A stretch of DNA of 42,625 bases from Bacillus sp. JCM 19041. Lineage in GTDB: Bacteria; Bacillota; Bacilli; Bacillales; Bacillaceae_D. The translations under genes and the position numbers were made by a program. Of the stretch, positions 37,288 to 42,625 are shown one piece after another (within the stretch, counting starts at the first letter, position 1; each line of letters opens with the position of its first letter). The DNA lies in NCBI GenBank assembly GCA_001310375.1, contig BAXC01000033.1, positions 1 to 42,625 on the forward strand, written 5' to 3'. Under the pieces are notes generated by a model. It was not told where the DNA came from. It did no database searches and worked only from the letters and a program-made list of their open reading frames with translations.

Positions 37288-37307
37288 ATGTTTACATATG
37301 TAAACAT
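37288..37307. promoter_or_regulatory. 20-bp perfect palindrome, probable operator
   Basis: ATGTTTACATATGTAAACAT is perfectly self-complementary. It lies in the 182-bp gap between the divergent acyl-CoA ligase and the unknown gene at 37345, 38 bp before the latter's start. Perfect symmetry without a loop suggests a protein-binding operator (dimeric regulator) rather than a terminator. Confidence 0.6.
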
Positions 37308-37344
37308 TTAGAGTAAACTGAAAATAAATCGGAGGTGATAACAA

Positions 37345-37968
37345 TTGGACTACCGTAAGCGAATGTTCCGTGGTGCTAAAATTGAAGATTGCATTGAAGA
37401 TTTTATTCAAATGGAGATTGCTTCACGTACGCAGAGCAAAAGTGGCGACAACATCTATCAAGGCATGAACACTGCGTATCGCTATGTCGTCAATCGAATG
37501 GTACGAGAATTTGATTATAAAAAAGGAGACCGACTAATGAGAAATCAATTCATTGAATTAGAAAAACAACTTCGACGTCAAACGGATAACTCAATCGCTC
37601 AAAGTACTGAATCCTTATACGCTCAAGTGAAAGAAGCACCTTATCTTGATGGTATTCCTGAAGAAGCAATCAACGAACTTCAGCAACTTACACCTGAATA
37701 CCAGAAAGGAATGTTTGAAGGTATGGCTTTTGCTTATGAACAAGTGGCAAACTATTTAACTATCTATATTGCTAATACAAATGAGTTAACTGAAACCTCT
37801 GTTCATGAGCTGTTGGAGCTTATCCAAAAAAACAAGATTGTTCAAGATGAGAAGATTGAAGAAGGAACAAAAACCTACCAAGAAGGTTTCACCAATGGAG
37901 TAAAAGGAGGATTTAACTTAGCCTCATTGGAGATACGCGGACAGATTCTAAACGAACAAATCATTTAA
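37345..37968 (+). CDS. Unknown 207-aa soluble helical protein
   Basis: TTG 37345 is preceded by a near-perfect GGAGGTGAT, so translation should be efficient. The protein is hydrophilic and alpha-helical, without signal peptide, Cys pairs or recognisable catalytic motifs. Features are a basic start (DYRKRMFRGAKIEDCIEDFI), a middle region rich in Gln and Glu (QFIELEKQLRRQTDNSIAQS) and a C-terminal Gly/Phe-rich stretch (EGFTNGVKGGFNLASLEIRG). I do not recognise the family. Position next to the palindrome and the convergent RsbR-like gene leaves its role open. Confidence 0.65.
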   Translation: MDYRKRMFRGAKIEDCIEDFIQMEIASRTQSKSGDNIYQGMNTAYRYVVNRMVREFDYKKGDRLMRNQFIELEKQLRRQTDNSIAQSTESLYAQVKEAPYLDGIPEEAINELQQLTPEYQKGMFEGMAFAYEQVANYLTIYIANTNELTETSVHELLELIQKNKIVQDEKIEEGTKTYQEGFTNGVKGGFNLASLEIRGQILNEQII

Positions 37969-37979
37969 AACCCGAAAAT

Positions 37980-38005
37980 AGGCCACTCTATTAACGGAGG
38001 GGCCT
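37980..38005. terminator. Possible bidirectional terminator
   Basis: AGGCCACTC (37980-37988) pairs with GAGGGGCCT (37997-38005) with one mismatch, between two convergent genes. T-runs are weak. Confidence 0.5.
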
Positions 38006-38023
38006 GTCTACTTTATGTAAAAG

Positions 38024-38848
38024 CTAAGCGTTCATTTTTTCTAATGCGCGTGAAATAGTAGAATAAATATTAACGGAGCTAAAATCAATTCCTAATTGGA
38101 TTGATGTTTGTGCGATTTCAGGTCGCAATCCTGAAAGAGAAGCTTTTGTTCCGACTAGCTTTAGTCCCTCTACAAGAGAGAATAGCTGATTCGCTACCAT
38201 TGTATCAACAACTGGAACGCCAGATAAATCAATTAATAAAGCTTCAACTTGAATCGAAACACATTGGTCAAGTGTCTGCTCAAAAATGACTTTTGCACGG
38301 TGTGTATCAATTTCGCCAATAAGCGGCAGTAACGCAACGTTTGAATTAAGAGGAATAACTGGCGAACTAAGCTCTGTAATCATTTCTTGTTGTGCTTGCA
38401 TCACGTGTTGTGCCTGGGCCAAATTCCTTTCGCCAAACTCGGTAATGATTTTCCGGAATGACTTAGATACCATTCGGTTCCATTCTTGATTTTGTGTAAA
38501 TGAAGTCGTTTCTCGATTTTTATAACTATATTCAGAAACAAGATCCAAATATTGTTCTTGAACAGTTAGAAACTCATCGATGATTTGCGGTATTGGCGTT
38601 GCTAAATGCCCTTGATCGGCAGCCATTTGATCAAGCCACTGGTCAAATCTCTCTTCCAAATCCTCACTATTCTCATTAAAGATCTCACAGAACAACAAAT
38701 GGAATTGGTGATTTTGTTTCTTTAACAGCTCAATTTTCTCTGAATCGCTTGTCCCATAAATGCCATCCTTTGTTTTGTCTAAACTTGCATACCAGCATTC
38801 CGTTAAATTCCAGGTTTTCTCTTTCATAAATTCATACAATGATGACAA
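38024..38848 (-). CDS. RsbR-type stressosome protein (STAS)
   Basis: 274 aa. TTG 38848 is chosen for AAGGAGGAG at ideal spacing. Residues 1-150 form a helical, non-haem-globin-like N-terminal domain. Residues about 165-270 are a STAS domain (SPVIPLNSNVALLPLIGEID; ALLIDLSGVPVVDTMVANQL) that includes the usual phosphorylatable Thr (VDT). RsbR paralogues assemble with RsbS into the stressosome, which holds the RsbT kinase until stress and so controls sigma-B. The cognate rsbS/rsbT genes are not here. Confidence 0.85.
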   Translation of the reverse strand: MSSLYEFMKEKTWNLTECWYASLDKTKDGIYGTSDSEKIELLKKQNHQFHLLFCEIFNENSEDLEERFDQWLDQMAADQGHLATPIPQIIDEFLTVQEQYLDLVSEYSYKNRETTSFTQNQEWNRMVSKSFRKIITEFGERNLAQAQHVMQAQQEMITELSSPVIPLNSNVALLPLIGEIDTHRAKVIFEQTLDQCVSIQVEALLIDLSGVPVVDTMVANQLFSLVEGLKLVGTKASLSGLRPEIAQTSIQLGIDFSSVNIYSTISRALEKMNA

Positions 38849-38949
38849 CTTAACTCCTCCTTTTTTACCGTGATATCATGACTATACTCTATAATAATTA
38901 CCAGCTTTCCAAAGGATTGTCCATTATTATCTTAGATACTGCAACTTTT

Positions 38950-39111
38950 TCATCGCCTCAAGCTATTACTCTCTTGGATCACACTTGCTACTAACCGGAT
39001 TTGCGCATCTAAAAAGCGTCTTTCCTCAATATTTAAAAGCAATAACTGTCTCTCACGCCGTAATTGTTCTAATTCTCGTAAGAAGAGCTTCCTCTCATCT
39101 TCTTTGATCAC
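38950..39111 (-). CDS. 53-aa coiled-coil small protein, unknown
   Basis: GTG 39111 (weak TAGGGA upstream) gives a highly charged helix with heptad-like Leu spacing (EDERKLFLRELEQLRRERQL, then LLNIEERRFLDAQIRLV), ending at TGA 38950. The same frame is open further upstream, so the start is uncertain. No family recognised. It could be a small regulatory or antisigma-like peptide near the STAS genes, but the coding evidence is composition only. Confidence 0.35.
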   Translation of the reverse strand: MIKEDERKLFLRELEQLRRERQLLLLNIEERRFLDAQIRLVASVIQESNSLRR

Positions 39112-39374
39112 TCGATTCCCTACTTTCCATATACAAGATTTACTAATGCTTATGGAATTTACACCTAATCTATGACACCATTTACGAGTTTACCTCATCA
39201 TCAAATGCTTCTTTCGACAATAAAATCGCTCATCTTCAAAAACAATGTTTAAAATCCTAATAATGTGGGAATTTGAACTATTTACGTATAAATCGCTGTC
39301 TTTTAAGATCAAAAAATGTCATACTTAAAAAACAGCTTATCTTAGCTGAATCTACTATTTAGGAGGCCCCCGAT

Positions 39375-39551
39375 ATCTATAAGCTTGTTCGTAAAATCAA
39401 CGGGGAATTTATCAGCCTAAAAGATTCTAGCAGCCATAGAGAAAAACAATTCTCCACATCAGTAGCTGCCCACTCATTTGCAAATAAACTGAACGCACAT
39501 TTACTTCCTGATCACCATGATTGGAAAGTGATCGCCATTACGTTTAAATAA
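39375..39551 (+). CDS. 58-codon ORF with apparent non-AUG (AUC) start
   Basis: AGGAGG (39361-39366) is followed, at the ideal 8-nt spacing, by ATC 39375. This opens IYKLVRKINGEFISLKDSSS, then VAAHSFANKLNAHLLPDHHD and WKVIAITFK, stop 39549-39551. No ATG, GTG or TTG occurs in the frame near the Shine-Dalgarno site. Either initiation is at AUC (rare; known for infC-type AUU starts) or the start codon is misread. Protein-like composition; family unknown. It lies about 50 nt before the small gene at 39603 and may share its transcript. Confidence 0.5.
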   Translation: MYKLVRKINGEFISLKDSSSHREKQFSTSVAAHSFANKLNAHLLPDHHDWKVIAITFK

Positions 39552-39602
39552 AACCTTCTATATATTTGAAAACCGCTTGTTCCTGTATGAAAGGAGGATC
39601 TT

Positions 39603-39866
39603 ATGAACCAAGATCCTGAACTAATCCAAGCCGTCAAAATATTAAAATTGCTCCATCTAGTTGATTATAAACTAGACATTGAAACGACTATGGAAACATA
39701 CTTAGTTGAACAAGACGGCACGTTATCTATCTCTCAAACGTCGCCCTGTCAAGTTCCAAAAAACACAGTCCTATTAGACCGACATGGATATGAAAACATG
39801 AAAAATATGTTTAATCGCAAAGAGATTGCCTACCTATTGGCGAAACAATTACAGTTTTATAGCTAA
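39603..39866 (+). CDS. 87-aa protein, unknown
   Basis: ATG 39603 has a strong GAAAGGAGGATCTT upstream. The acidic soluble protein opens MNQDPELIQAVKILKLLHLV and ends RKEIAYLLAKQLQFYS. No domain is recognised. It follows the AUC-start ORF on the same strand and ends at a clear terminator, so these two form a likely two-gene transcript between the two STAS genes. Confidence 0.65.
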   Translation: MNQDPELIQAVKILKLLHLVDYKLDIETTMETYLVEQDGTLSISQTSPCQVPKNTVLLDRHGYENMKNMFNRKEIAYLLAKQLQFYS

Positions 39867-39894
39867 AAAAAAACGAGTCTCCACTCGTTTTTTT
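39865..39894 (+). terminator. Rho-independent terminator
   Basis: AAACGAGT (39871-39878) and ACTCGTTT (39883-39890) form an 8-bp stem flanked by A and T runs. It lies directly after the stop of the 87-aa gene and can work in both directions. Confidence 0.85.
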
Positions 39895-39919
39895 CTGGTC
39901 TATTATTCACACACCTCAT

Positions 39920-40743
39920 TCAATTTAGTGTGTAGCCGACCCCATTTAACGCTTCTTCAATGTTTTTCACAAAAGCGACATCAAGATCAATAAGCTCGTC
40001 TCTCGCTGCGCCATTCTGAACGAGCTCTGCAGTTAAGCCAGTAACAAACACACGAACACCCATGATCTTTAATGACATAAATATATTCTTTAAGACGGCA
40101 GGAAACGTTGTTCTAATAACAAAAGCTGCGATAAATCGACAATAAAATAACGCACTTTATTCATTGCTGCATAATCCAATGTTTCTTCGAGTATTTTTGT
40201 GCTTCGTGTCGCATTTATATTTCCTTGTAGCGATAAAATTGCAACACCCGCTTTTATTGGTATAATTGGCACACTCAATAAATCAAGATTTCGGCTTGTT
40301 TCATCTAAATCAATTAAGTAAGAAAGAATCTCTGCAATGTTTTTTAAGAAAGCAATGTTTTCCTCTGTAAATTGCTTTTCTTGCTTATCCATCACACATA
40401 AAGTACCAAAAACATCCCCGTTTTGGTCTTTTAATGTCACTCCTAAAAATCCTTTTACATTTAATTGTTCCGTCACTTCTAGCTCTTTTGTTAAATTAAA
40501 CGTCGCCAAATTGTTTGTATGCATCACATCTTCATCATTTTGAATAATTAAGCGGCAATATGTCCCACCATAATCAACCGCATATCCTTCCGGAATAATC
40601 ATTTCATCCTTGTTATAGGAGCTAAGAACCATCATTGCTTTTGGATCCCGCCTTGTTACATAAGCTGTATTCACATCTAACTCATCACTAATCATTTGAA
40701 AGAACTTATAAGATACAGCTATAAGTGCTTGATGGTTCGTCAT
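39920..40743 (-). CDS. GAF-STAS stressosome-like sensor protein, one frame break near 40104
   Basis: ATG 40743 follows GAAAGGATG. Residues about 1-150 are a GAF domain (AYVTRRDPKAMMVLSSYNKD; GFLGVTLKDQNGDVFGTLCV), like those detecting small molecules or light in other sensors. Residues about 160-270 are a STAS domain (VPIIPIKAGVAILSLQGNIN; YFIVDLSQLLLLEQ). One base is missing at 40103-40105. Repair continues FPAVLKNIFMSLKIMGVRVF and ends at 39920; 824 nt is 3n+2 (274 aa). It is an RsbR-like input protein with a GAF instead of a globin-like domain. The second STAS protein (38024) lies 1 kb away. Confidence 0.82.
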
Positions 40744-40903
40744 ATTGATCATCCTTTCCGTTTCTCAATAAAGTAGGCTAAGTATAACACCTCTTTCAAT
40801 GGTTATGCACGATTGCTCGTCTGGGCATTTCTGTATATGCCTTAATAATCAAGTATATGACCATGTGATAACGTATCAAATGCCTTGTCTTTAAAATCAA
40901 CAA

Positions 40904-40932
40904 AAAACGTCAACCTTATTTAAAGTTGACGT
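40904..40932 (-). terminator. Rho-independent terminator of the sorbitol operon
   Basis: ACGTCAAC (40908-40915) and GTTGACGT (40925-40932) form the stem. On the minus strand TTTTTTG follows. It lies 9 nt behind the transaldolase stop. Confidence 0.85.
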
Positions 40933-40940
40933 CTAGCTCA

Positions 40941-41624
40941 TTATTCAAATAGTGTTTTCCCTTTACCAAATGCATCGTGGAAATCATTCGTAAATTGTTT
41001 CACTGCAGCATCTGTTCCTTGATGATTGAGCAACACCTCTAATAAATCTGGAGAAACAGTCACTTCGTGTACACCTGCAAGCATTGCTTCTTCAATTTGC
41101 CGTATATTTTTAAAGCTAGCAGCGAGAATTCGAGCTGGCATTCCATACATATCAAATAACTGTCGAATGCGTCTGAGAACATCTATACTGTTTCCATGCT
41201 GAATATCAATACGGTTTACATAAGGAGCTACATAACTTGCCCCTGCCTTCGCTGCAAGGAATGCTTGCTGTACTGTGAAAATGCCTGTCGCTGTTATTTT
41301 CACTCCATCTTGTGCAAGATGTTTAATTGCCTTCATGCCTTCTTTGGAAACGGGTACTTTAATGCACACCTCGCGCTCAAAAGCATTGCTAATTTGCTCC
41401 GCTTCCTTTCGTATTCCATCAACCGTTTCAGCAACCGGCTGTATATGAAGCGGTTGATCTGAAGACAATACTTCATTTATTTGTACCAATTGCTCCTCTG
41501 CAGAGATCGTCGTGTTTTTTGCTAGAATACTTGGATTGGTCGTTACACCATCCAACGGCAGAAATTGAGACAAAGAACGAAACGCTTCCACATCCGCCCC
41601 ATCCATAAGTAAAGTAAAAGCCAT
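40941..41624 (-). CDS. Transaldolase / fructose-6-phosphate aldolase-like protein
   Basis: Intact 227-aa class I aldolase of the small transaldolase (TalC/MipB/FSA) subfamily. The Schiff-base Lys is Lys89 in EVCIKVPVSKEG. DGVTTNPSILAK and ITATGIFTVQQAFLAAKAG are family hallmarks. ATG 41624 has AAAGGAGG upstream. It would cleave or interconvert fructose-6-phosphate made from sorbitol-6-phosphate by the next gene upstream (17 nt). It is the last gene of the sorbitol operon. Confidence 0.85.
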   Translation of the reverse strand: MAFTLLMDGADVEAFRSLSQFLPLDGVTTNPSILAKNTTISAEEQLVQINEVLSSDQPLHIQPVAETVDGIRKEAEQISNAFEREVCIKVPVSKEGMKAIKHLAQDGVKITATGIFTVQQAFLAAKAGASYVAPYVNRIDIQHGNSIDVLRRIRQLFDMYGMPARILAASFKNIRQIEEAMLAGVHEVTVSPDLLEVLLNHQGTDAAVKQFTNDFHDAFGKGKTLFE

Positions 41625-41641
41625 TAGAAATCCTCCTTTTT

Positions 41642-42424
41642 TTAAAACATGACTTGTCCACCTGTCACATTAATTGACTGCCCTGTCATATACGATGCTT
41701 GTTCAGAACTGTAAAAGACAACTGCATTTGCGACGTCGTCATACGTACAACCACGCTTTAACGGAACTTTGTCTGTGTAAACTTGTTCTACTTCACTCTC
41801 ATCGATGCCTAGTTTCTTTGCATACGATGGAATTAAGCTTTGAAACATTGGCGAAGATAGGAGATTCCCTGGCATAATTGAATTCACGCGAACATTATGT
41901 TCAGCCAAATCAAGCGCTAAGCTCTGCGTTAAGCCAACTCCACCAAATTTTGAGGCCGAATAAGCTGCGTTATGCTTGCTGCCTACTTTTCCTGACTTCG
42001 AATTGATTTGAATGATATTGCCATAATTCTGTTCCATCATCCACTTGCTTGCTTCACGTGCACATAAAAAGTATCCTGTTAAATTAACATCAAGGGAAAG
42101 TTGCCAGTCTTCCTTTGTAAATGAATCAATCTTCGTACTCCGAGCAACACCTGCATTATACACAAGCAAATCAAGTGAACCAAAGGCTTCAACCGTTAAC
42201 TTCATTACATTTGCGACATCATTCTCATTTGTTGTATCAAACCTAATTCCAAGCGTATCGTTGCCTGTCTCTGCTGAGATTTTTGCAGCAACAGCTTTTG
42301 CTTTCTCTTCTTGTAAATCAGCTACAACAACACGGTATCCTTCTTTGCTTAAACGTAAGCTAATATGTTCACCTAAATTTTGTGCTCCACCAGCGACAAC
42401 AGCTGTTTTCTCTATTTGACTCAT
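41642..42424 (-). CDS. srlD: Sorbitol-6-phosphate 2-dehydrogenase
   Basis: Intact 260-aa short-chain dehydrogenase converting D-sorbitol 6-phosphate to D-fructose 6-phosphate with NAD+. The N-terminal AGGAQNLGEH binds the cofactor. Catalytic Ser142, Tyr155 and Lys159 lie in INSKSGKVGS and AAYSASKFGG. The segments FGGVGLTQSLALDLAEH, PMFQSLIPSYAKKLGI and TGQSINVTGGQVMF match E. coli SrlD very closely. It follows the PTS IIA gene and precedes the aldolase. Confidence 0.93.
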   Translation of the reverse strand: MSQIEKTAVVAGGAQNLGEHISLRLSKEGYRVVVADLQEEKAKAVAAKISAETGNDTLGIRFDTTNENDVANVMKLTVEAFGSLDLLVYNAGVARSTKIDSFTKEDWQLSLDVNLTGYFLCAREASKWMMEQNYGNIIQINSKSGKVGSKHNAAYSASKFGGVGLTQSLALDLAEHNVRVNSIMPGNLLSSPMFQSLIPSYAKKLGIDESEVEQVYTDKVPLKRGCTYDDVANAVVFYSSEQASYMTGQSINVTGGQVMF

Positions 42425-42443
42425 GTTATCCCCACTCCTCTAT

Positions 42444-42625
42444 TTATCTAGTAATTGTAATCGTATGACCTGCTTCGATTTTAGGTAATTCGTTCGCTTC
42501 TACAGATAACGTCCCTGGCAATTCAGCCTCCATTGCACCATCCGCTTTAATGGTTATATGGCCAAGCGCGCGTAAATTTTTCTCGACAGCTTCACCAACA
42601 GCAGTTACTTTAAATGAGCTGCCAG
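42444..42625 (-). CDS. srlB: PTS sorbitol-specific IIA component, 5' part cut by window
   Basis: The visible C-terminal 60 residues read SSFKVTAVGEAVEKNLRALG, then ITIKADGAMEAELPGTLSVE and end LPKIEAGHTITITR at the TAA at 42444. This matches the glucitol/sorbitol IIA (GutB/SrlB) family. The protein carries phosphate from HPr to the sorbitol IIB/IIC permease. The start and the phosphorylated His lie outside the window. Twenty bases separate it from srlD. Confidence 0.85.
   Translation of the reverse strand, partial: GSSFKVTAVGEAVEKNLRALGHITIKADGAMEAELPGTLSVEANELPKIEAGHTITITR

Noticed and set aside
37174-37410. Minus frame ending HNELLVDNEKQISYDALKRV just before the acyl-CoA ligase
   Set aside because: The tail looks protein-like, but the frame has no start codon near a ribosome site, overlaps the palindrome and the gene at 37345, and cannot be tied to a family.
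1-42625. CRISPR arrays, tRNA, rRNA, prophage or complete insertion sequence
   Set aside because: No regularly spaced repeats, cloverleaf-like segments, rRNA motifs, integrase or phage structural genes were seen. Only an IS3 tail and one MITE-like element were found.

Overview
The window is chromosomal DNA of a low-to-moderate-GC, spore-forming Bacillaceae, probably an alkaliphile of the Shouchella/Alkalihalobacillus (former Bacillus clausii) type. This is inferred from AAGGAGG-type Shine-Dalgarno sites, frequent TTG/GTG starts, a 7-1-7 Fur box, RsbR-type stressosome proteins and YhfS/YhfT-like genes. The species assignment is inference; no rRNA or tRNA gene was seen.

Layout. (1) 0-3.1 kb: a truncated DUF2268 metalloprotease gene with a MerR-type promoter, then a Fur-box-preceded ABC exporter and ferritin. 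(2) 3.3-12.5 kb: an arabinan/arabino-oligosaccharide locus. It holds an exported Abn2-like endo-arabinanase, a divergent ArsR-type regulator with a large sugar-sensor-like C-terminal domain, a GH43 / solute-binding protein / AraP / AraQ / GH43 operon, and a divergent YesL-like (DUF624) gene. (3) 12.5-16.7 kb: small membrane proteins mixed with broken genes: an IS3-family transposase tail, a P-loop kinase tail, a histidine phosphatase with an internal deletion and a GNAT tail, beside a BAAT-type acyl-CoA thioesterase and a DinB protein. (4) 16.7-20.8 kb: a DrrAB-type ABC-2 exporter pair, an NmrA-like oxidoreductase with its WYL regulator, and a VOC protein. (5) 20.8-31.3 kb: a gene-poor stretch, two small LSm-like genes, then a surface-glycan cluster with five glycosyltransferases, a UDP-HexNAc 6-dehydrogenase and a UDP-GlcNAc 4-epimerase-like enzyme, ending in a DUF899 remnant. 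(6) 31.4-37.2 kb: a pentapeptide-repeat protein, a VanY-type lipoprotein carboxypeptidase, a transporter-like membrane protein and a YhfS/YhfT-like thiolase/acyl-CoA ligase pair. (7) 37.3-40.8 kb: two STAS proteins (one RsbR-like, one GAF-STAS) around several unknown small genes. (8) 40.9 kb to the end: the distal part of a sorbitol operon (srlB, srlD and a fructose-6-phosphate-aldolase-like transaldolase).

The dominant oddity is that about 20 otherwise well-conserved genes are each interrupted by one to four single-base frame breaks. Nearly all behave as the loss of one base in a short homopolymer. In most genes the full span becomes a multiple of three once the missing base or bases are restored. 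This points to a systematic indel error in the sequence rather than mass pseudogenisation. Those genes are annotated over their full reconstructed span. Four remnants (kinase, phosphatase, GNAT, DUF899) show real deletion or nonsense decay as well.

The best biological leads are the ArsR-fold arabinan regulator, the glycan cluster beside LSm-like (possibly spore-surface) proteins, the paired STAS genes with unknown partners, and a 20-bp perfect palindrome in front of an unknown gene.
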